Part shown: in pieces, positions 19,018 to 27,663 of the stretch | Numbering within the stretch: position 1 is the stretch's first letter | Layout of the letters: each line of letters begins with the position of its first letter | Source of the DNA: an uncultured beta proteobacterium | Lineage (GTDB): Bacteria > Pseudomonadota > Gammaproteobacteria > Burkholderiales > Burkholderiaceae_C | DNA: 62,482 nucleotides | Assembly: GCA_903876735.1 (NCBI GenBank) | Contig: CAIRAW010000056.1 | Span: forward strand, 1 to 62,482 | Direction: 5' to 3' | Program-made: the position numbers and the translations under genes | The notes under the pieces: model-generated | Told to the model about the DNA's origin: nothing | Seen by the model: the letters and a program-made list of their open reading frames with translations, nothing else | Database searches by the model: none

Positions 19018-20721
19018 TCAGCGTGGCATGCTGTACTGGCCCTTCATGGCCTGCACATGCTGGCTCCAAACGGCCTCATAACGTGTGGCATCAACGACCG
19101 GTTTTTTGATCATCTTCAGGCACTGCGCCATTTGCCCGTCTGAACTGCTGGGCTTGGAGTACAACTGCAGCGCAAACTTGGAGAAGTCGCGCACCATGAA
19201 GTCAAAGATCTGGTCGATCAGCGCTGCATCCATAGCGTAGATCCTGGCGTTCTCCAGGATCAACTGGCCGTACACCACCAGGGTGAACATCTCGCCTGCG
19301 GTCAGCAGGAAGTCGATGTCTTTCGCCTGTTCTTTGCTTGGCGGCGCTTTAACCGCCATCTCCTTGAACAGGGCGATTTGCTCCTTGAAAACGGCGAGGT
19401 TGGGCAGGTCGTAGCTGTTGTAAGCCTCGCGGTAGTCGTGGAACTGGATGCTGCCCAAGCCTTTGGTGGGCCCCTGATTGAACAGGAACTCATCATCGCT
19501 GCCATCGTCGCGGCGTGGCACTGGCGCGTAGGTCTTGGGGTTGAAGAAGTAGTTGGCCATGAACTTGATGATCAGCGCCATGTTGACGTGCACCGTGCCC
19601 TCGAGCTTGGGCAGGCAACGGATGTCGGCGGCGGCCATGGCAAAGAAGGGTTCCTTCTCGAAACCCTTGGCGGCGATGACATCCCACAGCAGGTTGATGA
19701 CTTCTTCGCCCTGCGTGGTGACTTTCATCTTCACCATGGGATTGAACAGCAGGTAGCGGCGGTCTTCTGCGCTGGCGGTCTTCATGTAATCAGCTGCGCG
19801 CAGGGCAAACAGCTTCATCGCCACCAGGCGCGTGTAGGCGTCGGTGAAGAGCTGCTTGACGTGCGGAAAATCGGTAACCGTCTTGCCGTAAAGGTGGCGG
19901 TTGGAGGCGTGGTCAATGGCCTCGTAAAAGGCATGTGTGCACATGCCAATGGAGGCCCAGCCGAGGTTGTATTTGCCGACGTTGATGGTGTTGAGCGCCG
20001 CGTTCCAGGCGTCGTCGCCGTGGTGCAGCACCTCGGCCTCGGTAAAGGGGTAGGCGTTGAGCCGGTACTCGGCCACGAAGTTCTGGCTGTAAACGGTGTT
20101 CTTCACCAGTTCGTACTTGGGGTGCTGCGAGTTGGCGACGAAGAAGATGTACTCGCCCGTGTCGGCCATCTTGCCGAATGTGGACACCATGGCCGCCTTG
20201 TTGGCGTTGCCAATGTAGTACTTGGCGCCACTGGCCTGGTAGCTGCCGTCGGGCAGTTTGGTGACGATCATGTCAGACGCGTAAATGTCCGCGCCATGTT
20301 CCTTTTCGGACAGACCAAAGGCAAAGATCTCGCCTTGGTCCAGCAGCGTTTTGGCCTTGGCTTGCAAGGCCGTATTCCTGCTCATCCAGATCGGGCCGAT
20401 GCCAAGCACCGACACCTGATAGGTGTACCAGTAGCACAGTCCAAAAAAGCCCAGCACCTCGGCAAAGCCGCAGACGCGCCAGGTGTCCCACGCCGCGTTC
20501 TCTCCCGGCTTGCCATGCCGGGCCGGCGTCATGACAGAGGACAAAATCCCTTCTGCCTTGCAAAATTCCAGAAAGTCCGCGTACCAGACCGCGCCGTTGT
20601 AATCCTCCTTGAGCTTGTCAAGCCCTTTCTTCTCGAAGAAGGCAATGGTTTTGGCCATGATCTCGCTCGAGCGCGGTTCGGGGTAGTGGCGGTCGTTGTG
20701 ACGGGGGTTGAGCAGAAACAT
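19018..20721 (-). CDS. acyl-CoA dehydrogenase
   Basis: A 567-residue flavoprotein of the acyl-CoA dehydrogenase superfamily, longer than the usual 380-400 residues because of an N-terminal extension and a C-terminal helical part, as in FadE/AidB-like forms. The acyl-CoA dehydrogenase motif FAFGLSEKEHGADI, the flavin-binding YIGNANKA region and LEGTVHVN are visible. A good AGGAG site precedes the ATG. It lies downstream of alkB on the same strand with a gap of about 210 bases, which fits beta-oxidation of acids produced from alkanes. The exact chain length is unknown. Confidence 0.85.
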   Translation of the reverse strand: MFLLNPRHNDRHYPEPRSSEIMAKTIAFFEKKGLDKLKEDYNGAVWYADFLEFCKAEGILSSVMTPARHGKPGENAAWDTWRVCGFAEVLGFFGLCYWYTYQVSVLGIGPIWMSRNTALQAKAKTLLDQGEIFAFGLSEKEHGADIYASDMIVTKLPDGSYQASGAKYYIGNANKAAMVSTFGKMADTGEYIFFVANSQHPKYELVKNTVYSQNFVAEYRLNAYPFTEAEVLHHGDDAWNAALNTINVGKYNLGWASIGMCTHAFYEAIDHASNRHLYGKTVTDFPHVKQLFTDAYTRLVAMKLFALRAADYMKTASAEDRRYLLFNPMVKMKVTTQGEEVINLLWDVIAAKGFEKEPFFAMAAADIRCLPKLEGTVHVNMALIIKFMANYFFNPKTYAPVPRRDDGSDDEFLFNQGPTKGLGSIQFHDYREAYNSYDLPNLAVFKEQIALFKEMAVKAPPSKEQAKDIDFLLTAGEMFTLVVYGQLILENARIYAMDAALIDQIFDFMVRDFSKFALQLYSKPSSSDGQMAQCLKMIKKPVVDATRYEAVWSQHVQAMKGQYSMPR

Positions 20722-20900
20722 GAGGGACTCCTGGGTGGCATTGAGGGAACCGTATCGCCAGCCTGTGGGCTTTGCGGTTCTGCCGGCCAGTGTGCCACGA
20801 AGGGGCCGCCGAGATTGGAGCTCACGGCCTAAAACCGAACAAGTCGATGGGTTTCGGGATCAGCTGGCTGGGCGTTCAGTTATGAAGCCGAGCCAGGTTC

Positions 20901-20927
20901 AGCCCTGGATGATTTTCCATCAGGGCT
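20901..20927 (-). terminator. hairpin just after alkB, weak terminator candidate
   Basis: AGCCCT and AGGGCT form the outer stem, with GATG/CATC inside and an ATTTTC loop, five bases past the alkB stop. No T-run follows, so it may be an RNA end-protecting hairpin instead of a true terminator. Confidence 0.35.
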
Positions 20928-20931
20928 GCGG

Positions 20932-22125
20932 TCAGGCCTTCCCATACCGGGCATAGATTGCCTCACGCCGGCGCGGATCGATATTGACTCGGCTCAGTTC
21001 CCACTGCACGTGCGGCAGTGCCAGCAAGCGGGGGTCCATCACCCTGAACCACAGAGCGGGCACATAGGCCAGCGGAAACATGCCGAAGTAGCCGCTGGGC
21101 AACTGCGGCAGTTGCTCGAAATGCCGCAGCGACTGGTAACGGCGCGACGGGTGCGCATGGTGATCCGAGTGCCGCTGCAGATGAAAAGTGGCCAGGTTGG
21201 TCACCAAATGGTTGGCGTTCCATGAGTGGTGCGGCTGCGGTGCTTCATATCGGCCGCTGGGCAGACGCGCCCTTAGCAGCCCATAGTGCTCGACATAGTT
21301 GGCAGAGGTGAGTTGCCACCAGGCCACCATGTTGTGCACGGCCAGGAAGGGCAACATAAGCCAGCCGAATGCCAACACCAAACCAAGTTGCAGCAAGGCG
21401 GTAATGGCGTAAGACTGCAGCATCGTGTTGTGAATACTCCAAGCCGAGCTTCTTTCCTTGGTCAGCCGCTCCTTCTCGATGTGCCATGCGCGGTGAATGC
21501 CGCCTGGCAATTCGCGCAGGGCAAATCGGTAGATGCTCTCGCCCATGCGGGCACTGGCATGGTCTTGCGGCGTGGACACCCAGCGGTGATGACCCCGCCC
21601 GTGTTCAACGGTGAAATGGCCGTAGGCGGGCACCGCCAGCACCAGACGCGCAAGCCACTGTTCGATCCGGTTGTATTTGTGCCCCAACTCATGCCCGGTG
21701 TTCAGACCCAGCCCGGAACCGGTCCCCGCCACATAGGCAAACAACAGCACAGCCCACCATGACAGTGAATGCGTGCCGACCCACCATGCGCAGCCGATCA
21801 ATGCAACGTAGTGCAAAGGCACAGTGGCCCAGGTGAGCCAGCGGTAATAGCGGTCTGCCTCCAACTGCGGCACGATGGCCTCAGGGGGGTTGCTCTCGTC
21901 TTCGCCTATCAGGTAATCGAGCAGCGGCATGAGGCCGAAGCTGATCAACAGCGGCAACCCGAGCGCGATCTGCATCCCGCTGGCGGCATGGGCCGCCATG
22001 CCGGCGAGCGGCAAGAGCGGAAAGACAACAGACAACAACCACCACCAGCGCTTGCGATCACGGTACTGCGCGAGATCAGGTTGAGGTTCTGCCGCAACGG
22101 GGGGCATCGGTTTGTCGGGATTCAT
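20932..22125 (-). CDS. alkB: alkane 1-monooxygenase (AlkB family)
   Basis: AlkB is a membrane di-iron enzyme that hydroxylates n-alkanes at the terminal carbon using rubredoxin electrons. The 397-residue protein has about six membrane helices and all histidine boxes: HELGH (residues 145-149), EHGRGHH (174-180), NYVEHYG (276-282) and LQRHSDHHAHP beginning at 316. The start at 22125 is preferred because a GAAGG site precedes it, whereas the longer frame start has no such support. No rubredoxin or rubredoxin reductase gene is adjacent, so electron donors must be encoded elsewhere. It follows the GltD-like gene after 96 bases on the same strand. Confidence 0.92.
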   Translation of the reverse strand: MNPDKPMPPVAAEPQPDLAQYRDRKRWWWLLSVVFPLLPLAGMAAHAASGMQIALGLPLLISFGLMPLLDYLIGEDESNPPEAIVPQLEADRYYRWLTWATVPLHYVALIGCAWWVGTHSLSWWAVLLFAYVAGTGSGLGLNTGHELGHKYNRIEQWLARLVLAVPAYGHFTVEHGRGHHRWVSTPQDHASARMGESIYRFALRELPGGIHRAWHIEKERLTKERSSAWSIHNTMLQSYAITALLQLGLVLAFGWLMLPFLAVHNMVAWWQLTSANYVEHYGLLRARLPSGRYEAPQPHHSWNANHLVTNLATFHLQRHSDHHAHPSRRYQSLRHFEQLPQLPSGYFGMFPLAYVPALWFRVMDPRLLALPHVQWELSRVNIDPRRREAIYARYGKA

Positions 22126-22221
22126 GATCACAGGCCTTCGACTCTGACGAGACGGGCAGAACGGCATCCGTCACGGATCGACTGGATGCCTCCAGTCCCA
22201 AACGAAATGCCGGTGCATGGC

Positions 22222-23844
22222 TTATATTTCTTCCGGCACCATCTTGATCGCGCCACAGGGACACTCTGAAACACAGATGCCGCAACCCTTGCAGTAGTCG
22301 TAGTTGAACTCAAAGCGCTTGCCTGGGCCCAGTTTGATCACGGAGTTATCAGGGCAGACGCCGTAACAGTTGTCGCACTCAAAACAATTGCCGCAGGACA
22401 GGCAGCGTCGCGCTTCAAACAGGGCATTGTTTTCGTCCAACCCGCCCTGCACTTCATCGAAGGTGCTTTGCCGGCGAATGATGTCCAGGGTTGGCCGCAC
22501 GGTCTTGGGTGCGTCGGTGTAGTACCAGGTGTTGAGCTTCTCGAAACTCGCCAATTCATGCTTGGCGGCGGACTTGTGTTCCTCTCCGCGCAGCCAGGCG
22601 TCGATGTTGCGCGCCGCCTTCTTGCCGTGACCAATGGCCACCGTGACGTTGCGCTCGGCCGGCACCATGTCGCCGCCGGCAAAGATGCCTGGGTGGCCGG
22701 TCATCATGTTGGCGCCGACCCGGACTACGCCGCCAGCGATCTCCAGGCCCGGCACCTTGTCGAGCAGGGACAGGTCCACTTCCTGTCCCAGGGCCAGCAC
22801 CAGCGAGTCGGCTTCCAGCTCTTCAATTTCACCGGTCGGTTGCGGCTGACCATTGGCATCGAGTTCCATCTTCTCGATCAGGGTCTTGCCGCCGTCAGTG
22901 TGCTTGATGGTGGAGAGCCACTTCATCATCACGCCTTCTTCAATCGCCTCCTCAACCTCGAAGTCGTGTGCCGGCATTTTGTCGCGCGTGCGGCGATAAA
23001 CGATGATCGGCTCCGCCCCCAGACGCTTGGCGGTACGCGCCACGTCGATGGCGGTGTTGCCGCCACCGTAGACGATCACGCGCCGGCCCAGCATGGGCTT
23101 GTCCTCGCCTTCCATCGAGCGCAGCACTGCCACCGCATCCATGACGTGCGAGGCGTCGCCCGACGGGATGAAAGCACGCTTGGCGATGTGGGCGCCAACG
23201 GCCAGAAAGGCGGCGTCAAAACCGCCCTCCTTCATGCTGGCCATGATGTCGTCGACCTTGGTGTTGAGCTTGACGGTGACGCCAATGTCGGTGATGCGCT
23301 TCATCTCGGCGTCCATCACCTCGCGCGGCAAGCGGTATTTGGGAATGCCAAAACGCATCATGCCGCCCACCATCGGTCCGGCCTCGGCCACCGTAACCTT
23401 GTGGCCCAGGCAGCGCAAATGGTAGGCCGCCGACATACCCGACGGGCCGGCGCCGACCACCAGCACATGCTTGCCGGTCTCTTTTTTGGGCGCTTCAAAG
23501 GCCCAGCCTTTCTTCAGCGCTTCGTCACCCAGGAATCGCTCGACCGAGTTGATGCCGACCGGCAGGTCGATCTTGCCGCGATTGCACGCGCCTTCGCAGG
23601 TGTGATAACAGGCACGGCCCATGATGGCCGGAAACGGATTGTCGCGCGTCAGATGGCGCCACGCGCTTTCATAGTCGCCCGATTCGGCGTGGAACAGCCA
23701 GCCCTGGATGTCCTCGCCGGCCGGGCACTGGTTGTTGCACGGTGGCAGGCGATTGAGGTAGACCGGCCGGTGGGTACGCCAGGACCCGGTCTTGTTGGCA
23801 AGCGAGGAGCCAACGTCGAGCGTGATGGCAAAAGGTTTGGTCAT
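22222..23844 (-). CDS. GltD-like FAD/NAD(P)-binding subunit with ferredoxin domain, oxidoreductase partner
   Basis: A 540-residue protein resembling the small subunit of glutamate synthase. The N-terminal part has the cysteine-rich CNNQCPAG ... CYHTCEGACNRG cluster region, then FAD- and NAD(P)-binding GxGxxG folds (VVGAGPSGMSAAY and VIVYGGGNTAID). The C-terminus ends in two 4Fe-4S motifs (CLSCGNCFECDNCYGVCP and CKGCGICVSECP). It sits one base after the beta-subunit gene. In phenylglyoxylate dehydrogenase and some pyruvate oxidoreductases, a subunit like this passes electrons to NAD(P)+. I take that role by analogy. Confidence 0.85.
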   Translation of the reverse strand: MTKPFAITLDVGSSLANKTGSWRTHRPVYLNRLPPCNNQCPAGEDIQGWLFHAESGDYESAWRHLTRDNPFPAIMGRACYHTCEGACNRGKIDLPVGINSVERFLGDEALKKGWAFEAPKKETGKHVLVVGAGPSGMSAAYHLRCLGHKVTVAEAGPMVGGMMRFGIPKYRLPREVMDAEMKRITDIGVTVKLNTKVDDIMASMKEGGFDAAFLAVGAHIAKRAFIPSGDASHVMDAVAVLRSMEGEDKPMLGRRVIVYGGGNTAIDVARTAKRLGAEPIIVYRRTRDKMPAHDFEVEEAIEEGVMMKWLSTIKHTDGGKTLIEKMELDANGQPQPTGEIEELEADSLVLALGQEVDLSLLDKVPGLEIAGGVVRVGANMMTGHPGIFAGGDMVPAERNVTVAIGHGKKAARNIDAWLRGEEHKSAAKHELASFEKLNTWYYTDAPKTVRPTLDIIRRQSTFDEVQGGLDENNALFEARRCLSCGNCFECDNCYGVCPDNSVIKLGPGKRFEFNYDYCKGCGICVSECPCGAIKMVPEEI

Positions 23845-23845
23845 G

Positions 23846-24844
23846 TCAGTTCGCTCCCTCTTCGAGCAGCCCGTATTTGCGGATATTGAGGTCGGCCATG
23901 GCCTGAATTTTTGCGATCGTCTCCACCATGGGCTTCTTGCCAAACAGGTGGGCATAGCGGCGCTGGGGCTTCAGGTAATCCTCGACCGGCACGCGACGGC
24001 GAATCTTGGAGACGCGCGTGACCTCGCCGTGTTCGGCTTCGTAGACCGGGAACATGCCGGTTTCGTGGGCCAGGCGCGCGAGTTTGATGGTGTCGTGCGA
24101 GGCCGCGCCCCAGCCCAGCGGACAGGGCACAAAGATGTGGATGTAGCGTGCGCCCCGGATCGACATGGCCTTGGTGACTTTGCGCTCCAGATCGCGCAGG
24201 TCGGCCACGGTTGCCGTGGCAACGTAGGGAATGCCATGCGCCATCGCGATGCGCGGCACGTTCTTGCCCTGCCCGAATACATTGCCCGGCTCCGGGCCCA
24301 GCGGCATGGTGGTGGCGGTGCGCGCGGCTGGCGGTGTTGCCGACGAACGCTGCACGCCGGTGTTCATGTAGGCCTCGTTGTCGTAGCAGATGTAGAGCAC
24401 ATCGTCATTGCGCTCGAACATGCCGGAGAGGCAGCCAAAGCCGATATCGGTGGTACCGCCATCGCCGCCTTGTGCGATGACGCGCACGTTCTTGCGGCCC
24501 TTGACGCGCATCGCCGCGGCGATACCGGTAGCAACCGCAGCCGTGTTGCCGAACAGGGAGTGAATCCACGGGATTTGCCACGAGGTTTCCGGATACGGCG
24601 TGGAGAAAACCTCCAGGCAGCCGGTTGCGTTGACCGCGATCAGCTGGTTGTCGCAGGCGCGCATCGCCGCGTCGATGGCGTAGCGTGCGCCCAGCGCCTC
24701 GCCGCAGCCCTGGCAGGCACGGTGGCCCGAGTTGAGCGAGTTGGTGCGCGCCATGTCGGCCTGCACCGCGCGTTGCTCGGGCGCCAGCAGACGGTTGCCG
24801 ACGGTGAAGGTGCCGGTCTGGTAGAACTTGACTTGTTGGTCCAT
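23846..24844 (-). CDS. 2-oxoacid:acceptor oxidoreductase, beta (TPP-binding) subunit
   Basis: A 332-residue thiamine diphosphate-binding subunit of the pyruvate:ferredoxin oxidoreductase family. Visible motifs are CQGCGEALGAR at the N-terminus (cluster ligands), GDGGTTDIG (TPP/Mg binding) and DNEAYMNTG. The start at 24844 is the first ATG with an appropriate ribosome site; the longer frame start encodes a low-complexity leader. It follows the alpha subunit after 16 bases and ends one base before the GltD-like gene. The 2-oxoacid (pyruvate, phenylglyoxylate or other) cannot be inferred from the motifs. Confidence 0.88.
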   Translation of the reverse strand: MDQQVKFYQTGTFTVGNRLLAPEQRAVQADMARTNSLNSGHRACQGCGEALGARYAIDAAMRACDNQLIAVNATGCLEVFSTPYPETSWQIPWIHSLFGNTAAVATGIAAAMRVKGRKNVRVIAQGGDGGTTDIGFGCLSGMFERNDDVLYICYDNEAYMNTGVQRSSATPPAARTATTMPLGPEPGNVFGQGKNVPRIAMAHGIPYVATATVADLRDLERKVTKAMSIRGARYIHIFVPCPLGWGAASHDTIKLARLAHETGMFPVYEAEHGEVTRVSKIRRRVPVEDYLKPQRRYAHLFGKKPMVETIAKIQAMADLNIRKYGLLEEGAN

Positions 24845-24860
24845 GCTGTTGCTCCTGGCT

Positions 24861-26114
24861 TCAACCAAACTTGGCCGGCAGCCCACCCAACTCGCGCAGG
24901 ATGTTCTCGGCAATGGGACCGGTGCGACGGGTCTGGCGCTCGCGCTCCAGCACGCGGTTGACGATGCTGATGTCGAGGTCCAGGAAATGCACCGGCTCAA
25001 TCTGGTCGTGCATCACCTGGCGAATCACGCGGTGCAGACTGGCTTTGGTGATGGCACGCCCGCCCAGCCCGGCAATCACGGTTCTGACCTTGATCGGCAG
25101 GCCGTCGGTCGCCATGCGCACGTTGGTGGCAACAATGCCGCCAATGCCGACCGCCAGACTCTTCTCCAGCACCACAATGCGCTGCACGTTCTTGACGGCT
25201 TCGCGGATCGCAGCGAGCGGGAACGGGCGAAACGAGGTAATGCCCAGCACGCCGACCTTGAGCCCGTCATCGCGCATCTCGTCGACCGTGTCCTTGATCG
25301 TGCCGAGCACCGAGCCGAGCGCGATCACAACCGTCTCAGCGCCGTCCATGCGGTACGGGCGTATCAGGCCGCCGGCTTCGTGACCAAAGATCTGCAGGTA
25401 CTCGGCTGAGATGCGCGGGATCAGTTCCAGCGCCTGCAACTGCTTGGCGTGGGCGAGGTAGCGTACTTCTGAAAAAGCCTCGGGACCGACCATGGCACCG
25501 ATCGATACCGGGTCGTCCGGATCGAGCGACTGGCGCGGCACGTAAGGCGGCAGGAAGGCGTCGACCTGCGCCTGCGTCGGCATATCGACGCGCTCGTAGG
25601 CGTGCGTCAGGATGAAGCCGTCCATGCAGACCATCACCGGCAGCGAGAGTTCTTCGGCCAGTTTGAAGGCCTGGATATGCAGGTCCAGCGCTTCCTGGTT
25701 GGTTTCGGCAAAGATCTGTATCCAACCGCAATCGCGTTGACTCATCGAATCGGTGTGGTCGTTCCAGATGTTGATGGGCGCGCCGATGGCCCGGTTGGCC
25801 ACCGTCATGACAATCGGCAGACCCAGGCCCGAGGCGTTGTAGACCGCTTCTGCCATGAACAGCAGGCCCTGACTGGCGGTGGCGGTGTAGGTGCGGGCGC
25901 CAGCGGCAGAGGAACCGATGGCGACCGACATGGCGGCAAACTCGGATTCGACGTTGATGAACTCGCAGTTCTGCACCTCGCCGGATTTCACCATCTCGCC
26001 CAGGCCTTCGACGATATGGGTTTGGGGCGAGATCGGGTAGGCGCAGATCACTTCGGGCCGGCACAGGGCGACGGCCTCGGCCACGGCATGAGAGCCTTCG
26101 CATTGTTTAAGCAT
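24861..26114 (-). CDS. 2-oxoacid:acceptor oxidoreductase, alpha subunit
   Basis: A 417-residue alpha subunit of the pyruvate:ferredoxin oxidoreductase family. It begins with GSHAVAEAVALCRPEVICAYP and PISPQTHIVEG, the substrate-binding part, and contains FINVESEFAAMS and the TATASQGLLFM region. The gene overlaps the gamma gene by eight bases and is followed by the beta gene, so translation is coupled. Subunits are separate here, unlike the single large polypeptide form of many anaerobes. Enzymes of this type are oxygen-sensitive as a rule. Confidence 0.9.
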   Translation of the reverse strand: MLKQCEGSHAVAEAVALCRPEVICAYPISPQTHIVEGLGEMVKSGEVQNCEFINVESEFAAMSVAIGSSAAGARTYTATASQGLLFMAEAVYNASGLGLPIVMTVANRAIGAPINIWNDHTDSMSQRDCGWIQIFAETNQEALDLHIQAFKLAEELSLPVMVCMDGFILTHAYERVDMPTQAQVDAFLPPYVPRQSLDPDDPVSIGAMVGPEAFSEVRYLAHAKQLQALELIPRISAEYLQIFGHEAGGLIRPYRMDGAETVVIALGSVLGTIKDTVDEMRDDGLKVGVLGITSFRPFPLAAIREAVKNVQRIVVLEKSLAVGIGGIVATNVRMATDGLPIKVRTVIAGLGGRAITKASLHRVIRQVMHDQIEPVHFLDLDISIVNRVLERERQTRRTGPIAENILRELGGLPAKFG

Positions 26115-26697
26115 GGCTGGCTTCCTTTGCGTTCGTGGCGTCTTTCACCAGGTTGTAGGCTTCGGTGGCGGCAGCGATGTTGCCATCGGCCACCTTGCCC
26201 GAGAATTTGTCCTTGATTGCGGCGACAACGGAAGCCAGCGAGATCAGGCCCGAGGCTGCGGCAAAGCCGCCCAGCAGGGGCACATTGGGCACGGGTCGGC
26301 CCACGTGTTTGAGCGAGAGTTCGGTCGCCGGCAAGGCGAGCAGGCGGTCGGCACGCATATCCTTGACAAAGTCAGCCAGGCCAAGTTGCGCGAACGACTT
26401 GTTGGTGTTGATCAGGATGTAACCGTCGGGTCGCTTCAAGCCCGACAGCACATCGACCTGGTGCAGCAGCGTCGGGTCCTGAATGATCAGCGCATCAGGT
26501 TGCATGATGGGCTCGCGCAATCGGATCTCGCGGTCGTCGAGGCGGCAAAACGCCACCACCGGCGCACCGGTGCGCTCCGAGCCAAAACTGGGGAATGCCT
26601 GTGCATGGCGCCCCTCAAGAAAGGCTGCAATCGAAAGCATTTCTGCTCCCGTGACCACGCCTTGACCACCGCGACCATGTATGCGGACTTGGAACAT
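26107..26697 (-). CDS. 2-oxoacid:acceptor oxidoreductase, gamma subunit
   Basis: A 196-residue gamma subunit, which helps bind coenzyme A and 2-oxoacid. It opens with MFQVRIHGRGGQGVVTGAEML, the usual gamma N-terminus. The start at 26697 has a strong GGAG site; in-frame codons upstream lack one. It is the first gene of the por-like operon and is divergent from arsR, with 227 bases between them. The full order in transcription is gamma-alpha-beta-GltD-like, then alkB and an acyl-CoA dehydrogenase. Confidence 0.88.
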   Translation of the reverse strand: MFQVRIHGRGGQGVVTGAEMLSIAAFLEGRHAQAFPSFGSERTGAPVVAFCRLDDREIRLREPIMQPDALIIQDPTLLHQVDVLSGLKRPDGYILINTNKSFAQLGLADFVKDMRADRLLALPATELSLKHVGRPVPNVPLLGGFAAASGLISLASVVAAIKDKFSGKVADGNIAAATEAYNLVKDATNAKEASHA

Positions 26698-26924
26698 CTT
26701 GTCTCCTGTTGTCATCTTGTTTTGGCTAATGTATACCAAACACTGCGGCAATCCCATCAGGTTGGCGATGATTTGGATTGGCGCACCGAGTTGATGGTTC
26801 GTCATCAAATTGCCGCCTTTGTGGTCGGCGCGGGCAAACAAAACGAAGCCGGAATCGGTGCGCCTGCTTCCGCTTGTTCCAATTGGATTGTTAAACAGTT
26901 CAATATTCCTTGTACAATCAAAAT
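26698..26924. promoter_or_regulatory. divergent control region between the por-like operon and the ars operon
   Basis: A 227-base AT-richer spacer. Upstream of arsR, TACAAT at 26913-26918 resembles a -10 box, with TTGTTA near 26888 as a weak -35 (spacing 19). ATTG/CAAT half-sites around 26887-26904 could belong to an ArsR operator, but the arms are short. Nothing clear is seen for the por-like direction. Confidence 0.4.
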
Positions 26925-27266
26925 ATGGAAAATGCATCAGCCGTCAAGATCTTCGAATCCCTGTCCTCCGGCATTCGTCTGGAGATTTACCGTTTGCTGG
27001 TCCGGACCGGGCCGCAGGGCCTGGTGGCCGGTGAAATCGGTGCCGCGCTGGCGCTGCCGCCGACCAATCTTTCCTTCCATTTGAAAGCCCTGACGCATTC
27101 GCAGATGCTGTCGGTGGTGCAGGAAGGGCGCTTTCTGCGCTACCGCGCCAATCTGGCTTTGATGCAGGAGCTGATTAGCTACCTGAACGCCGAGTGCTGT
27201 TCCGGTCACCCCGAGCTGTGTGCCGAGTTGTGCCAGCCTCTGGCTTGCGCGGCCTCATCCGTTTAA
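26925..27266 (+). CDS. arsR: ArsR family arsenic-responsive repressor
   Basis: A 113-residue winged-helix repressor. The helix-turn-helix lies at about residues 32-75 (ALALPPTNLSFHLKALTHS). The classic ELCVCDL metal site of R773 ArsR is absent. Instead the C-terminus carries a cluster (CC, then further Cys at about 93-110), as in repressors that bind As(III) through C-terminal cysteines. The ATG at 26925 replaces a TTG five codons upstream. It is the first gene of arsR-arsD-arsA-arsC-acr3 and should repress it in the absence of arsenite or antimonite. Confidence 0.9.
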   Translation: MENASAVKIFESLSSGIRLEIYRLLVRTGPQGLVAGEIGAALALPPTNLSFHLKALTHSQMLSVVQEGRFLRYRANLALMQELISYLNAECCSGHPELCAELCQPLACAASSV

Positions 27267-27278
27267 AGGAGTTGTTCC

Positions 27279-27644
27279 ATGAAAAAACTGCAAGTGTTCG
27301 ACCCGGCCCTGTGCTGCAGCAGCGGCGTCTGTGGTGCCGAAGTGGACCAGAAACTGGTGACGTTTGCCGCCGACGTGGATTGGGCCAAGCAGAACGGCGC
27401 GCAGATCGAGCGCCTGAACCTGGCGCAGCAGCCCATGGCGTTCGCGGACAACGCCATCGTCAAGGGCCTGCTGCAACGCAGCGGCGAAGGCGCCTTGCCG
27501 GTCACATTGATCGACGGCGAACTGGCCTTGGCCGGACGCTATCCGAGCCGTGACGAGTTGGCGCGCTGGGTCGGGATTGAGGCTGCTGTTGCCGCGCCAG
27601 GTGCTGCGGGCAGTTGCTGCGGTGGCGGACGTTGTTGCAGTTGA
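27279..27644 (+). CDS. arsD: arsenite metallochaperone ArsD
   Basis: ArsD hands As(III) to the ArsA ATPase and is also a weak repressor. The 121-residue product has the key Cys12, Cys13 and Cys18, and vicinal CC pairs at the C-terminus, like plasmid R773 ArsD. A strong AAAGGAG site precedes the ATG 12 bases after arsR. Confidence 0.95.
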   Translation: MKKLQVFDPALCCSSGVCGAEVDQKLVTFAADVDWAKQNGAQIERLNLAQQPMAFADNAIVKGLLQRSGEGALPVTLIDGELALAGRYPSRDELARWVGIEAAVAAPGAAGSCCGGGRCCS

Positions 27645-27663
27645 TGCAGCACCAGAGCCGCAT

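Noticed and set aside
16898..19069. Long minus-strand frame over the M81 and PLP enzyme genes
   Set aside because: It spans two real genes on the plus strand and has no domain of its own.
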